Part shown: positions 16,355 to 26,038 of the stretch, piece after piece
Layout of the letters: each line of letters begins with the position of its first letter
How positions within the stretch are numbered: the first letter of the stretch is position 1
From: Clostridiaceae bacterium
GTDB lineage: Bacteria > Bacillota > Clostridia > Lachnospirales > Lachnospiraceae
Direction of reading: 5' to 3'
DNA length: 52,239 nucleotides
Assembly (NCBI GenBank): GCA_910575585.1
Contig: CAJTGF010000036.1
Location: 1-52,239 of the forward strand
The notes under the pieces: generated by a model
Database searches by the model: none
Seen by the model: only the letters and a program-made list of their open reading frames with translations
What the model was told of the DNA's origin: nothing
Translations under genes and position numbers: made by a program

Positions 16355-16427
16355 TGGAGCATATGGGATTCGAACCCACGGCCTTTTGAATGCCATTCAA
16401 ACGCGCTCCCAGCTGCGCCAATGCCCC
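16355..16427 (-). tRNA. tRNA-Ala (anticodon GGC)
   Basis: Minus strand sequence folds as a cloverleaf: acceptor GGGGCAT/ATGCTCC, anticodon stem TTTGA/TCAAA around loop ATGGCAT (anticodon GGC), T arm GTGGG-TTCGAAT-CCCAT. Discriminator A at 16355; CCA is not encoded. Confidence 0.93.
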
Positions 16428-16592
16428 AGTTTTGTATCTGACGACCAATCCGTCGTCCCGACTACCAACATAGTTTACCACAAAAAATCAAATTTGTACA
16501 GCCCATTTTTTACTTTTTTGCATTTTTTTATTTTCCCCTGTCCATACTATATCCAGTGGAACCAAAACATTCACAAAAAAGGAGGTAACACC

Positions 16593-16751
16593 ATGGACAA
16601 ATATCTATGCGAACCCTGCGGTTATATCTATGACCCGGAGGCAGGGGACCCTGACAACGGCATCGCTCCGGGGACGGCTTTTGAAGATATCCCCGACGAC
16701 TGGCTCTGCCCCGTCTGCGGCCTTGGAAAAGACGTATTTGTAAAAATGTAA
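16593..16751 (+). CDS. Rubredoxin
   Basis: 52-aa iron protein for one-electron transfer, commonly serving peroxide and oxygen detoxification in anaerobes. Two iron-binding pairs are visible: Cys6-x-x-Cys9 followed by [10 protein letters not shown], and the CPVCG pair in [16 protein letters not shown] 16593 follows AAAGGAGGTAACACC, an excellent ribosome-binding site; the longer open frame upstream crosses the tRNA and is not coding. Stands alone on the plus strand, with no rubrerythrin or flavoprotein partner in view. Confidence 0.95.
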   Translation: MDKYLCEPCGYIYDPEAGDPDNGIAPGTAFEDIPDDWLCPVCGLGKDVFVKM

Positions 16752-16926
16752 GCCGCGCCCTGTATCATAAGACAGCCCACACAAAATCTGCCAGCCGGAG
16801 CGTGTTCCCGGGATATCCAATGTGAGACCGGACACCTCCGATGCAGCCGTGGGCCCCACTCCTTTCGGAACTGGCAGATACGATTATTATAAACCTGCCT
16901 GGCCCATCTTACAACAAAAAAATATT

Positions 16927-17463
16927 TCAAAAAAACATCGCCACCATCCACGGATTCACCCAAACCTCCAAAAAACATCCGCCCACTGCAAGAATCCCTG
17001 TCAGCGCCCAGATCCTGACCTTCCTCAGATCCTGTCTCTCCTTTATGGCCGCCGCGAAGATCACCCAGATCGCCCCATAGCAGAGGCCGTGGGGCAGAAC
17101 CGATGCCAGCCAGTATCCCAACCCCATCCATCCTTTCTCCAGCGTAAACACCGCAATCAGCAGCGCCATAGCCATCCCTATCCCAAAGGAGAGGATCAGA
17201 TATCCCGGCGCCGCCACAGGCGTCATAGCCAAAAGCCCTCCGAATCCCACTTCGCAAAGCCGCTGCCTTACTACATACCCCCACAGCTGCCTCTGCTCCT
17301 CCCTGCTAAGTCCCGGACCTGTCTGAAAGATCCCGTCAAAATAGCCAATCCGCGTAAGCAGTTCCCCGCCCAGCAGATTGGCCCATACCGTTCCCGCCAG
17401 GATCCCCCCCATGATCGACACAAGCCAAAGATTCCAAAACGAGATCCTTTTTCTTCTTTTCAT
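16927..17463 (-). CDS. SpoIIM-like membrane protein
   Basis: 178-aa integral membrane protein with about five hydrophobic segments (roughly 9-31, 69-84, 88-109, 118-140, 150-170). The order of a first helix with GGILAGTVWANLLGG, a cytoplasmic/forespore-side loop, and the late WLASVLPHGLCYGAIWVIFAAAI (PHG signature) resembles stage II sporulation protein M, a component of the peptidoglycan-remodelling complex that drives engulfment. Similarity is partial, so it may be a SpoIIM paralogue and not the sporulation protein itself. Start placed at ATG 17463 after AGGGCGG. It follows the Nudix gene by about 57 bp. Confidence 0.5.
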   Translation of the reverse strand: MKRRKRISFWNLWLVSIMGGILAGTVWANLLGGELLTRIGYFDGIFQTGPGLSREEQRQLWGYVVRQRLCEVGFGGLLAMTPVAAPGYLILSFGIGMAMALLIAVFTLEKGWMGLGYWLASVLPHGLCYGAIWVIFAAAIKERQDLRKVRIWALTGILAVGGCFLEVWVNPWMVAMFF

Positions 17464-17520
17464 CCATTGTCCGCCCTGTCCGCTGTTGTCACAGTATACG
17501 CCGGGCTCCACAAAAGTATG

Positions 17521-18063
17521 TTATTTTTCTGCGCCGTATTTCACTGCGTAGGCGGTAATGGCAGCCACGGTCTTGGCATCGGTCATCTTCCCGCTGTAGA
17601 TCAGTTCCAGCAGATCCTTCAGTTCCCATGCCTCCACGTCGATCACCTCGTCCTCATCCAGATGCTGCTTGGAAGGAATCAGATTCCTGGCCACAAAGAT
17701 ATCGATGGCCTCGTCGCAAAACGCCACCGTGGTATTAACGCTCATAAGATACTCCATATCCTCCGTCCGGTAACCGGTCTCCTCCTCCAGTTCCCTGTAA
17801 GCGCACTCAATCTTCGGCTCGTCAGGCTTATCCAGTTTCCCCGCCGGGATCTCCAGGGTATCCCGATCCAGCGCGTTGCGGTACTGCCGCACCATCAGGA
17901 TCTTTCCGTCATCCGCCACCGGGAGCACTGCCGCCGCCCCATCGTGATGGATAAAATCCCAGTGGGCCTCATGACCGTTGGCCAGCACCGTGTCCTCATA
18001 GATCTTTAAGATCGTCCCCTGATACCGCAGCTGTCTTTTTAATCGAATCACACTGTTTTCCAT
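17521..18063 (-). CDS. nudF: Nudix hydrolase, ADP-ribose pyrophosphatase type
   Basis: 180-aa cytoplasmic enzyme expected to split ADP-ribose to AMP and ribose-5-phosphate. The Nudix box GKLDKPDEPKIECAYRELEEETGY has the REL-EE-TG core and Glu metal ligands, with one extra residue in the first half compared with the strict consensus. The preceding MVRQYRNALDRDTLEIPAG is typical for the NudF/YqkG group. Start at ATG 18063; the open frame further upstream runs into a recurring 20-bp motif. Downstream is the SpoIIM-like gene, an arrangement consistent with one operon. Confidence 0.85.
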   Translation of the reverse strand: MENSVIRLKRQLRYQGTILKIYEDTVLANGHEAHWDFIHHDGAAAVLPVADDGKILMVRQYRNALDRDTLEIPAGKLDKPDEPKIECAYRELEEETGYRTEDMEYLMSVNTTVAFCDEAIDIFVARNLIPSKQHLDEDEVIDVEAWELKDLLELIYSGKMTDAKTVAAITAYAVKYGAEK

Positions 18064-18096
18064 ACTCTCCAAATCTCCTTTTCTCTGTCTTTCTAT

Positions 18097-18116
18097 TAGA
18101 GCGTGTTTGAACATTC
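18097..18116 (+). repeat. Recurring 20-bp motif, copy 3
   Basis: TAGAGCGTGTTTGAACATTC between the minus-strand genes at 17521-18063 and 18129-19136. Here it is opposite in orientation to the neighbouring genes. Confidence 0.5.
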
Positions 18117-18128
18117 ATTGCCATCTGT

Positions 18129-19136
18129 CTACTGGATCCACGCTCCCGTGGAATCCACCCTTCTTCCGCTTCCGTCCGGAATCATCCGACTCACCTGCAT
18201 CTGCCCGGTCTCCGGATCACAGTAATAGGACTTGCCGTTCCACTGGATCCAGCCGGTCACCATATAGCCCAAGGAATTAAAATAATACCACTTGCCGTCG
18301 ATCAGCTGCCAATCATTGACCGTATAGCTGTCGTCGCCTCCTCGATACCACCAGCCTGCTTTATCCAGTATCCAGCCATACTGCCCCGGTCCGTAGGATT
18401 GACTCTTCACCTGCCCCGGTTCCGTGACGCCTTCCGGAATCAGACTCCCGTACAGGTCCCGCATCTGCTGCGCCAGCGCCTCATCCACATAAGAAGTCTG
18501 CCCCGGTTCCGTCCACGGAGTCTTGTTCTCCTCTACTCTTTTGTTCACTGCCCGCGCCCGGTAACTGTAAGTTCCCGCCTTGCGCATCCGGCTGCCAAAA
18601 TCAATCCTTGGCCCCTGGGTCCTCTCAGCCTCCCCTACGCCCTTTCCGTCACAAAACAGGCGCACCTCATAATATCCTGCGTTCTCCACCTTATCCCAGG
18701 AAGCCACTGTCGGGGACTCCCACCCCAGGGCCCCAAACTCCCCAAGAGTCTCTGCCATAGACGGGAGCATCACCGTCACCTCCAGGATATAGGGGTTATC
18801 CATCCTGGCGCTTACGTAGGTTCCTCCCTCAATGGTGATATCCGTTCGCTTTACGGAAAAATAATTCCCGTCCTCGGCGTGGAGATAAATGCTTAATTTA
18901 GGGACCGTATTATTATCCCATTTGTCGATCTCGTTAAGGATCTGCATATCCTCAACCGTACACTTTCCCTTTTTGACCGTGATCTCGATATCATCCTCCC
19001 TGCAGTCTCCTCCTACAGACAAATCACTGTCGATCTTCAGCGTCAGCGTGGAAATACTGGCGGCTGCCTGGGCTTTCATGGACCCGATCCCCCCTATAGC
19101 CAAAACAGAAAACAACAGGGCTAATGCTTTTTTCAT
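18129..19136 (-). CDS. Secreted protein with choline-binding-type wall repeats
   Basis: 335 aa. Signal peptide MKKALALLFSVLAIGGIGSMKAQA. Two beta-rich domains follow (about 27-130 and a fibronectin-like stretch near 135-215 with SWDKVENAGYYEVRLF and YSYRARAVNKR). At the C terminus about three CW_binding_1 repeats (WWYRGGDDSYTVNDWQLIDG KWYYFNSLGYMVTGWIQWNG-type) attach it to wall polymers. No catalytic domain is apparent; it is probably a structural or adhesive surface protein. Start ATG 19136 follows AAAGGACGG. Confidence 0.8.
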   Translation of the reverse strand: MKKALALLFSVLAIGGIGSMKAQAAASISTLTLKIDSDLSVGGDCREDDIEITVKKGKCTVEDMQILNEIDKWDNNTVPKLSIYLHAEDGNYFSVKRTDITIEGGTYVSARMDNPYILEVTVMLPSMAETLGEFGALGWESPTVASWDKVENAGYYEVRLFCDGKGVGEAERTQGPRIDFGSRMRKAGTYSYRARAVNKRVEENKTPWTEPGQTSYVDEALAQQMRDLYGSLIPEGVTEPGQVKSQSYGPGQYGWILDKAGWWYRGGDDSYTVNDWQLIDGKWYYFNSLGYMVTGWIQWNGKSYYCDPETGQMQVSRMIPDGSGRRVDSTGAWIQ

Positions 19137-19282
19137 AGCAACACCGTCCTTTCTTTCATACCTTAACTCTATCCCCTTGCGCCTTTACTGTCAATATAAT
19201 TTTTTCTTAACTACTATGACTCTATCAGTAAATCGGCCATGGAAGATCATTTCCTGAAGACATATAAGGGATCCTGCTAAAC

Positions 19283-19337
19283 AAAAAATGCTCCAAAACC
19301 GCATGAATATTTAATCCTTGCGGTCTTGGGGCATTGC
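19283..19337 (-). terminator. Intrinsic terminator of rny
   Basis: Minus strand AATGCCCCAAGACCGCA pairs with TGCGGTTTTGGAGCATT and ends in TTTTTTG; 16 bases after the rny stop. Confidence 0.9.
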
Positions 19338-19352
19338 TTTTCGCTCCGAAAA

Positions 19353-20894
19353 TCACTTTGCGTAATCGGTAACTCTGGATTCACGAATCACGTTGACACG
19401 GATCTGTCCCGGATACTCCATAGATTCCTCAATCTTCTTGGAGATATCTCTTGCAAGCAGAACCATATCATCATCATTAATCTGTTCCGGAACCACCATA
19501 ACCCGGACCTCCCGTCCTGCCTGGATAGCAAATGACTTATCCACTCCCTTAAAGGAGTCGGTAATCTCCTCCAACTGTTTCAGTCTGTTCGTATATGTCT
19601 CCAAGGTCTCTCTCCTTGCGCCCGGTCTTGCGGCTGATATGGTATCTGCCGCCTGAACGATGCAGGAGATCAGACTCTCCGGCTCAACATCGCCATGATG
19701 GGATTCTACCGCGTTGATGACCGTTGCAGATTCCTTGTACTTTCTGCACAGCTCTGCTCCCAGCTTCACATGGGAACCTTCCACCTCATGGTCAATGGAT
19801 TTACCAATGTCATGTAATAAACCGGCACGCTTAGCTATGCGGATGTCAACGCCGACCTCCGCCGCCAACAGCCCTGCCAGCTGGGCAACCTCTATGGAAT
19901 GCTTCAAAGCATTCTGCCCGTAACTGGTACGAAATCTCATCTTGCCCAGAAGTTTCACAAGCTCCGGATGGATGCCGTGGATGCCAACCTCCAAGGTAGC
20001 TGCTTCGCCATCCTCCCGCATATTGATCTCTACTTCCTTCTGCGCCTTTTCCACCATCTCTTCAATCCTGGCTGGGTGGATACGTCCATCCACGATCAGC
20101 CGCTCCAGGGCAATCCTCGCCACTTCTCTTCTTATAGGGTCAAATCCCGACAATACCACCGCCTCCGGAGTGTCGTCAATGATCAATTCCACGCCGGTCA
20201 TGGTCTCCAATGTACGGATGTTGCGGCCTTCCCGGCCGATAATGCGCCCTTTCATCTCATCATTGGGCAGCTGCACTACAGAAACCGTAGTCTCCGCCAC
20301 ATGGTCCGCCGCGCATCTCTGGATGGCTGTGACCACATACTCCCTGGCTTTCTTATCCGCTTCTTCCTTGGCCCTGTTCTCCATCTCTTTGATCATCCTG
20401 GCCGTGTCGTGCTTCACGTCGTCTTCCACGGATTTCAATAAGTACTCTTTCGCCTGCTCCGAGGTCAGTCCGGAGATCCTCTCCAATTCCTGCTGCCGCT
20501 TGTCCAAAAGTTCGTCGGCCGCGGCCAGCTTTCTGCTCACATTCTCTTCCCGGGCGGTCAGGCTTGTCTCTCTGCGTTCCAGTGTTTCGGACTTCTTGTC
20601 CAGATTCTCTTCTTTGTTCAGTACACGTCTCTCATACCTCTGAAGCTCTGCTCTTCGTTCCTTTGTCTCTCGTTCCAGTTCATTCTTAGTCCGTAGGGAC
20701 TCTTCCTTGGCTTCCAGGAGAGCTTCACGTTTTTTTGTCTCTGCGGTTTTTAATGCTTCATCTATTATCTCTCTTGACTTTTCCTCCGCACTGCCGATCT
20801 TGCTTTCATATGTCTTCTGCCGGTATGCAGTGGCCAATGTCCAGGTAATAGGGGCTACAACAACGATCGTAGCCACTACAGCTATTATTGACAC
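19353..20894 (-). CDS. rny: Ribonuclease Y
   Basis: Membrane-bound endoribonuclease that starts mRNA decay in Firmicutes. 513 aa: N-terminal transmembrane helix (about 3-22), long coiled coil (30-190, rich in Glu/Lys/Arg), KH domain ([21 protein letters not shown]), then an HD domain with the metal-binding pair in [10 protein letters not shown] and ESHHGDVEP. The start is a GTG at 20894, supported by AAGGAGG seven bases upstream; no ATG is suitable. Its own promoter and terminator make it monocistronic. Confidence 0.96.
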   Translation of the reverse strand: MSIIAVVATIVVVAPITWTLATAYRQKTYESKIGSAEEKSREIIDEALKTAETKKREALLEAKEESLRTKNELERETKERRAELQRYERRVLNKEENLDKKSETLERRETSLTAREENVSRKLAAADELLDKRQQELERISGLTSEQAKEYLLKSVEDDVKHDTARMIKEMENRAKEEADKKAREYVVTAIQRCAADHVAETTVSVVQLPNDEMKGRIIGREGRNIRTLETMTGVELIIDDTPEAVVLSGFDPIRREVARIALERLIVDGRIHPARIEEMVEKAQKEVEINMREDGEAATLEVGIHGIHPELVKLLGKMRFRTSYGQNALKHSIEVAQLAGLLAAEVGVDIRIAKRAGLLHDIGKSIDHEVEGSHVKLGAELCRKYKESATVINAVESHHGDVEPESLISCIVQAADTISAARPGARRETLETYTNRLKQLEEITDSFKGVDKSFAIQAGREVRVMVVPEQINDDDMVLLARDISKKIEESMEYPGQIRVNVIRESRVTDYAK

Positions 20895-20943
20895 AGGAGC
20901 ACCTCCTTATTTAGTTTTCATTGTACAAAAATACAACAATACA

Positions 20944-20972
20944 ATTTTAAACTGTTTTGTACATTATGTCAA
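20944..20972 (-). promoter_or_regulatory. rny promoter
   Basis: Minus strand TTGACA (20972-20967), 17-base spacer, TAAAAT (20949-20944), about 50 bases upstream of the GTG start. Confidence 0.7.
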
Positions 20973-21016
20973 GTGTCCTGTCCTCTTTTCGCTGCATACA
21001 TATCCGTCTTATTGTG

Positions 21017-21637
21017 TCAAATGCTGCCGTCAGAACATTCCATCACTTGGTATATGGCATCATAGGAAAATCCCTTCCTGGCTAAGGCCGCTGCCAGCTT
21101 CGCCCTCTCCTTTGGCTGCGTAATATCTTTCTCATACCCTTTCTTTTTCAAAAACTTTGCGATCTGCTGTTCCTCGGACACCTGGCACTCCTCCAGCAAA
21201 CGGTCGATCTCCTCCCTGTCAAGCCCTTTGTTTTGCAGTTCAAACTCAAGCTGTTTTCTGCTCTTTTTATCCCCATAGGTACTTATGTAGTTGCGCCCGT
21301 AATTCTCATCGTCCACGAACCGGTATCTTTTCAGAAAATCCACCGCATAGTCAATAGCTTCCTGCGGATAATACCCGTCTTTTAATTTACGGCGGATCTC
21401 CAGTTCCGTCCTGTCCCGGGATCTCAACAGATACAGAGTCCTCTCTTTCGCCCGCTTAAAAAGTATCTTCTCCAGGATCTCCTGGTATACCTCTAAAGAA
21501 AGCTGGCTTCCCTCTTCTATATTATACGCCCTTAGTTCCCCCCGGTAGAGAGCGAAAGCAAAGTCCTCGTCTGTGAGAACTTTGCTCCTTCGCTTATCCA
21601 GGGGAGTCACAGATATGATCCGCATCCTGTTCCTCAC
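21017..21637 (-). CDS. recX: RecA regulator RecX
   Basis: 206-aa cytoplasmic protein that binds RecA filaments and limits recombinase activity. All-helical three-helix repeats are recognisable, including RDRTELEIRRKLKDGYYPQEAIDYAVDFLK and YRFVDDENYGRNYISTYGDKKSRKQLEFELQNKGL. It starts 51 bp after the recA stop on the same strand, the usual recA-recX order, so it is likely made by readthrough from the recA transcript and shares SOS control. Confidence 0.92.
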   Translation of the reverse strand: MRNRMRIISVTPLDKRRSKVLTDEDFAFALYRGELRAYNIEEGSQLSLEVYQEILEKILFKRAKERTLYLLRSRDRTELEIRRKLKDGYYPQEAIDYAVDFLKRYRFVDDENYGRNYISTYGDKKSRKQLEFELQNKGLDREEIDRLLEECQVSEEQQIAKFLKKKGYEKDITQPKERAKLAAALARKGFSYDAIYQVMECSDGSI

Positions 21638-21688
21638 TTATTAATAGCTGTGATCCGTCCTTATGACCGTCATCTTCTCCGGCATGAC

Positions 21689-22852
21689 TTAAGCCTCCGG
21701 GGCATCTTCCCCGGTCTTTTTTTCACCCTCCGGTTCCGTGCTCGCAGCGGCTGCCGCCTTGGCGCCTTTGGCCTGGCCTTTGTCGCCCTTACTGCCTCTT
21801 CCGGTCTTTAACACCGGTTCCTGGGGCTGTGCCGCCTCCCCGGGCTTTCCATCGGAGGATGCAAGCCCATAGATGCCCCGGACTTTGTCCTCCACTTCCT
21901 GGCACACTGCCGGGTTATCCCGCAGATAGATCTTCGCGTTCTCCCGTCCCTGTCCGATCTTGGCCCCCTGATACGCATACCAGGCACCGCTTTTCTCGAT
22001 AATATTCTCCTTCACTGCCAGATCTAAAATATCCCCCTCTTTGGAGATACCCTGGCCGAACATAATATCAAACTCTGCTTCCTTAAACGGCGGAGCGATC
22101 TTATTCTTGACCACTTTTACCTTGGCCCGGTTGCCGATCATGTCTCCGCCTACTTTCAGCGTCTCCGCCTTCCTGACTTCCATGCGGACCGATGCGTAGA
22201 ACTTTAAGGCGCGGCCTCCCGTAGTCGTCTCCGGGTTGCCGAACATAACGCCGATCTTCTCGCGCACCTGATTGATGAAAATCACGCTGCAGTTGGACTT
22301 GCTGATAATGCCGGTCAGCTTCCTAAGGGCCTGGGACATAAGCCTTGCCTGCAGTCCCATGTGGGAATCCCCCATCTCCCCCTCGATCTCCGCCTTTGGA
22401 ACGAGGGCGGCCACAGAGTCCACGATAACAATATCCACGGCGCCGGAGCGTACCATGGTCTCCGTGATCTCCAGAGCCTGCTCCCCGTTATCCGGCTGGG
22501 AGATGTACAGATTATCAATATCCACTCCGATGTTCTTGGCATACACCGGGTCAAGGGCGTGCTCCGCGTCGATAAATCCGGCGATACCGCCTCTCTTTTG
22601 CACCTCTGCCACCATATGGAGCGCTACCGTGGTCTTACCGCTGGACTCCGGGCCGTATACCTCTATGATCCTCCCCTTGGGAATACCGCCAAGCCCCAGC
22701 GCGATATCCAGGCTCAAGGATCCGGTAGGCACGGTCTCGATATTCATATTCGCTCCGGAATCGCCCAGCTTCATAATGGAGCCCTTACCGTAGGCTTTCT
22801 CTATCTGTGTCAGCGCGCCTTCCAGCGCTTTCATCTTCTCTTCTCTGTTCAT
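21689..22852 (-). CDS. recA: Recombinase RecA
   Basis: ATP-dependent strand-exchange protein and coprotease for LexA. 387 aa. Walker A GPESSGKT lies at 67-74; the MAW motif and Walker B ([21 protein letters not shown]) follow; loop L2 reads [28 protein letters not shown]. The C-terminal ~45 residues are a Gly/Lys/Ala/Glu-rich tail longer than in many RecA proteins. The ATG at 22852 follows GGGGAAGGGCAT. The promoter region carries an SOS box. Confidence 0.98.
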   Translation of the reverse strand: MNREEKMKALEGALTQIEKAYGKGSIMKLGDSGANMNIETVPTGSLSLDIALGLGGIPKGRIIEVYGPESSGKTTVALHMVAEVQKRGGIAGFIDAEHALDPVYAKNIGVDIDNLYISQPDNGEQALEITETMVRSGAVDIVIVDSVAALVPKAEIEGEMGDSHMGLQARLMSQALRKLTGIISKSNCSVIFINQVREKIGVMFGNPETTTGGRALKFYASVRMEVRKAETLKVGGDMIGNRAKVKVVKNKIAPPFKEAEFDIMFGQGISKEGDILDLAVKENIIEKSGAWYAYQGAKIGQGRENAKIYLRDNPAVCQEVEDKVRGIYGLASSDGKPGEAAQPQEPVLKTGRGSKGDKGQAKGAKAAAAASTEPEGEKKTGEDAPEA

Positions 22853-22873
22853 ATGCCCTTCCCCTTTTTAATT

Positions 22874-22887
22874 CGAACAAACGTTCT
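22874..22887. promoter_or_regulatory. LexA/DinR SOS box at recA
   Basis: CGAACAAACGTTCT fits the Gram-positive consensus CGAAC-N4-GTTC-type. It lies eight bases downstream of the -10 hexamer, over the transcription start, so LexA binding would block recA expression. Confidence 0.85.
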
Positions 22888-22894
22888 TTTTAAT

Positions 22895-22923
22895 ATAATA
22901 GTATAACTTGACGCAAATGTCAA
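22895..22923 (-). promoter_or_regulatory. recA promoter
   Basis: Minus strand TTGACA (22923-22918), 17-base spacer, TATTAT (22900-22895). The rest of the 320-bp gap between recA and tyrS holds only the tyrS terminator. Confidence 0.75.
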
Positions 22924-23132
22924 CTGCTGATCTTGCTTTTTATCGATTTATTTTCCTGCTCCCAAAGGCATCTCCTCCTTCCCGCCTGTTTACTGTATGC
23001 TGTCTGAAACTGCGGACGAACTGCCGCAGGAATCCAAAGAAACTTCCCGACTTCTGAAAAGAAGAGATCTTTTCGAAGACTGCTCTTAGTATAGTTCAAG
23101 TTGCCCTATCCGTCAACACTCTTTTAAAGACT

Positions 23133-23165
23133 CAAAACGGGAACAGCTTCCTTCCTGTTCCCGTC
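23133..23165 (-). terminator. tyrS terminator
   Basis: Minus strand CGGGAACAG-GAAGGAAG-CTGTTCCCG followed by TTTTG, immediately after the tyrS stop codon. Confidence 0.8.
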
Positions 23166-23172
23166 CCTTCCT

Positions 23173-24405
23173 TTACAGCGTAACTTTCATGAAATTTTTC
23201 TTTCCTCTCTTCACGATCATGCCGTCGCCTAAAAAGTCCTCTTTCCCGAACATCTTCTTAATATCTTTGATCTGCTCCCCGTTGACGGCAACGCCGCCCT
23301 GCTCCACATTCCTCCTGGCTTCTGCCCGTGAAGGAGCCAGCCCGGATTTGTGCAGGATTGCCAGAAGATCAATGTTCCCCTCTTCATTAAAATCCGTATC
23401 GCACAGACGGTAACTGGGCATATTTTCCAGGCTGCCCTGCCCTCTAAACAGAGCCTGAGACGCCTCCTTGGCCTTTTGGGCCTCCTCTTTGCCGTGTACC
23501 AATCCTGTCAGTTCAAACGCCAGGATCTCCTTGGCAGTATTTAACTGGCTCCCCTCCCATTGATCCATGGCGTCGATCTCTTCCAAAGGCAAAAATGTCA
23601 GCATCCGCAGGCATTTCAGCACATCCGCGTCCGATACGTTCCGCCAGTACTGATAAAACTCAAAGGGCGAGGTCTTGTTGGGATCCAGCCACACGGCGCC
23701 GGACTGGGTCTTGCCCATCTTCTTGCCTTCGGAGTTTAACAAAAGGGTAATGGTCATGGCATAGGCGTCTTTTCCCAGCTTCCGGCGGATCAGCTCCGTG
23801 CCTCCCAGCATGTTGGACCACTGATCGTCGCCTCCGAACTGCATGTTGCAGCCATACCGTTTAAACAGCTCGTAAAAATCATAGCTCTGCATGATCATAT
23901 AGTTAAACTCCAAAAAGCTTAACCCCTTTTCCATCCTCTGTTTGTAGCACTCGGCCCGGAGCATGTTGTTGACGGAAAAGCAGGAACCTACCTCCCGCAG
24001 CAATTCCACATAGTTTAACTCCAAAAGCCAGTCCCCATTGTTTACCATCAATGCCTTGCCCTCGGAAAAGTCAATAAACTTGCTCATCTGCTCTTTAAAA
24101 CAGTCGCAGTTGTGCTGGATCGTTTCAGGGGTCATCATCTGACGCATATCCGTCCTTCCCGACGGATCGCCTACCATCCCTGTGCCTCCCCCGATCAGGG
24201 CAATGGGCTTGTTTCCTGCCATCTGCAGCCGCTTCATCAGGCACAGCGCCATAAAATGTCCCACATGGAGGCTGTCCGCCGTTGGATCAAAACCGATATA
24301 AAAAACCGCCTTGCCCTCATTTACCATATTGCGGATCTCATCTTCATCCGTCACCTGGGCGATGAGCCCTCTGGCCACCAGCTCGTCATAACACTTCATC
24401 ATCAT
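23173..24405 (-). CDS. tyrS: Tyrosyl-tRNA synthetase
   Basis: Charges tRNA-Tyr. 410 aa from the first of three tandem ATGs at 24405, which follow AAAAGGAGAGA. The class I HIGH motif is HVGH within [16 protein letters not shown], and the KMSKS loop reads [27 protein letters not shown] covers the tyrosine pocket. The C-terminal S4-like tRNA-binding domain ends the protein ([15 protein letters not shown]). The gene is preceded by a T-box leader with a UAC specifier, so it responds to uncharged tRNA-Tyr. Confidence 0.97.
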   Translation of the reverse strand: MMMKCYDELVARGLIAQVTDEDEIRNMVNEGKAVFYIGFDPTADSLHVGHFMALCLMKRLQMAGNKPIALIGGGTGMVGDPSGRTDMRQMMTPETIQHNCDCFKEQMSKFIDFSEGKALMVNNGDWLLELNYVELLREVGSCFSVNNMLRAECYKQRMEKGLSFLEFNYMIMQSYDFYELFKRYGCNMQFGGDDQWSNMLGGTELIRRKLGKDAYAMTITLLLNSEGKKMGKTQSGAVWLDPNKTSPFEFYQYWRNVSDADVLKCLRMLTFLPLEEIDAMDQWEGSQLNTAKEILAFELTGLVHGKEEAQKAKEASQALFRGQGSLENMPSYRLCDTDFNEEGNIDLLAILHKSGLAPSRAEARRNVEQGGVAVNGEQIKDIKKMFGKEDFLGDGMIVKRGKKNFMKVTL

Positions 24406-24461
24406 TCTCTCCTTTTCCTGATAAACCCTATTTCCAAAGATCCAATACGTCACAGTAAGAC

Positions 24462-24800
24462 AAAAAAGCCCCGTCCCTTCAAAAGGACGAGGCAATCGTC
24501 TCGCTGTACCACCTAATGTTCACAAAAAAGCTTACGCCTTTCTGCCTCTTCGACCACACTTCCTTACAGCCTCCGCCCTTCGGCCCAAAATATGGACGCC
24601 GGCTCTTTCCGGCAGAAAGTATGCTCTAGCACGATAACGTGTGCAGGAATCCGTCACAGCCTACTGGGCCAAAGCCGTTGGGTGTGAAGCTCAAAGATGT
24701 ATTCACGTCCGGCTTTCCACGCGCCTCTCATCACCCGGCTGCTTTCTGTGTGCTGCTGCCAAACGCTACTTGTTCTTGTCATCGCTTTTCTCATGAAATT
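24462..24800 (-). promoter_or_regulatory. T-box riboswitch (tyrosine) with terminator
   Basis: The minus-strand leader contains the T-box core AGGTGGTACAGCG (about 24515-24502). A terminator stem CCTCGTCC-TTTTGAA-GGGACGGGG with a T run sits at 24492-24462. An extended Stem I has the putative specifier UAC (24701-24699) within GTGAATACATC. Binding of uncharged tRNA-Tyr would favour the antiterminator and allow tyrS expression. This leader fills the 440-bp gap between tyrS and yaaA. Confidence 0.92.
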
Positions 24801-24806
24801 AACGCT

Positions 24807-24835
24807 ATTATAGGAAATCCCCAATTATTTGTCAA
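24807..24835 (-). promoter_or_regulatory. Promoter of the T-box-tyrS transcript
   Basis: Minus strand TTGACA (24835-24830), 17-base spacer, TATAAT (24812-24807): a perfect consensus sigma-A promoter placed directly after the yaaA stop codon. Confidence 0.85.
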
Positions 24836-24845
24836 GAGGGATTTT

Positions 24846-25628
24846 TTACGTTTTATTTACAAATACCAGACGATCCTCCCCTGACAGTTCCTCCCGATAT
24901 CCATACCCCATAAGATTAAAATCCTTAAGCTGCTCCACATCCTCTGCCTGCCGTTCTGCCAGATAGCGCACCATGGCGCCTCTGGCCATCTTGGCCGCCG
25001 TTGCCTTTACCCGTACCTTTGTCTCTCCTGCCTTTTCCTCCAGCTGGCCGAACACGCAGTCCACAATCCTGGTTTTCTTTGGCAGCGCCCACGGCTTCAC
25101 CGCCCTGCTGTACTCCTCGGAGGCCAGGTTCACGATTACGTCCGCCTCCTGCGCCAGAACATCATACAAACGGCTTCCCCAGTAATCGTACAGACTTGCC
25201 ACCTTTCTTCCATCCTCCTCCATGGCGATCCTGGCCTGCATCTCCAGGCGGTACGGCGCCACCCCGTCAAAAGCTCTTAAGATCCCATAAAACCCGGACA
25301 GAATAAACAAATGGCTTCCGATATACTCCAGATGCGCCTTCTCAAACACTGTCGGAGCCATGCTCTGGTACTGGATCCCCTCATAGGAAAGCACCGCCGG
25401 AGTCACCAGACGCTCCAGATCCATATCTTTAAGCCGCTGTCTGTTCAAGTCCGTGATCTTGTCATTGCATCTCCAGATTCCCTGAATCGTCTCCCTGTCA
25501 AGCCCCTGGAGATACGTCATCAGCTTTTTGGTCCTGTCCAAAAACATAGGCTTTCCCGGTTCCATGGGATACTCCTCCAGGCATCTCATTTTCTTGGCCG
25601 GAGAGATCATAACGCAAAGTTTACCCAT
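24846..25628 (-). CDS. yaaA: YaaA-family peroxide stress protein
   Basis: 260-aa cytoplasmic DUF328/UPF0246 protein. In E. coli YaaA lowers free iron under hydrogen peroxide stress and the fold binds DNA. Signature stretches: MISPAKKM at the N terminus, PAVLSYEGIQYQSM, YIGSHLFILSGFYGILRAFDGVAPYRLEM, LYDYWGSRLYDVL, VNLASEEYSRAV and FNLMGYGY near the end. It begins five bases after the zinc-ribbon protein gene, as the last gene of a three-gene operon. Confidence 0.92.
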   Translation of the reverse strand: MGKLCVMISPAKKMRCLEEYPMEPGKPMFLDRTKKLMTYLQGLDRETIQGIWRCNDKITDLNRQRLKDMDLERLVTPAVLSYEGIQYQSMAPTVFEKAHLEYIGSHLFILSGFYGILRAFDGVAPYRLEMQARIAMEEDGRKVASLYDYWGSRLYDVLAQEADVIVNLASEEYSRAVKPWALPKKTRIVDCVFGQLEEKAGETKVRVKATAAKMARGAMVRYLAERQAEDVEQLKDFNLMGYGYREELSGEDRLVFVNKT

Positions 25629-25633
25629 ATGCC

Positions 25634-26038
25634 CTAACTTCTCCCCATAAAATCATGACCGCAGCTGCGGCAGTGGACTTGTATCTTTCCATGGCCTCTT
25701 GGTATCCGAAGCTTCTGCCTGCAATGGGGACATCGAAAGATCTTGTATGTTCTGTGTTCTTTCAGACGACGCCTGGATCTCCCGGTCCATTCCCCGACGC
25801 AAAAACGGTAATGCAGATATGCCTGATTTTCCCTGAACCGTTTGCCCGTGTCCCTGGAAAACATCCTGACATAGACCAAGACCAGGCAGATGACTTCCAG
25901 CCAGAAAAAGACCTTGCTCCTTACCAGCAAATGCAGGACTACAAACACCAGGATCAGAACACTCAGGGACCGATTCAGCTCATCCGTTCCATACCGCCCC
26001 ACCATAAAACGGCGGAATCCGTCTTTCAAACCCCTCAA
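25634..26038 (-). CDS. Small membrane protein with C-terminal zinc ribbon
   Basis: 134 aa. Two hydrophobic segments (about 24-41 and 43-60: LSVLILVFVVLHLLV, FFWLEVICLVLVYVRMF) are followed by a basic linker. A C-terminal zinc ribbon has CPHC and CRSC pairs about 20 residues apart (FRCPHCRQKLRIPRG, VHCRSCGHDF). Function is not known; the ribbon probably stabilises a cytoplasmic domain. Its ATG overlaps the stop of the MBL hydrolase gene by four bases (ATGA), so translation is coupled. Confidence 0.8.
   Translation of the reverse strand: MRGLKDGFRRFMVGRYGTDELNRSLSVLILVFVVLHLLVRSKVFFWLEVICLVLVYVRMFSRDTGKRFRENQAYLHYRFCVGEWTGRSRRRLKEHRTYKIFRCPHCRQKLRIPRGHGKIQVHCRSCGHDFMGRS

Noticed and set aside
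16822-18009. 395-codon open frame on the plus strand
   Set aside because: Antisense to the SpoIIM-like and Nudix genes, with Pro/His/Arg-rich low-quality protein typical of shadows in GC-rich coding DNA.
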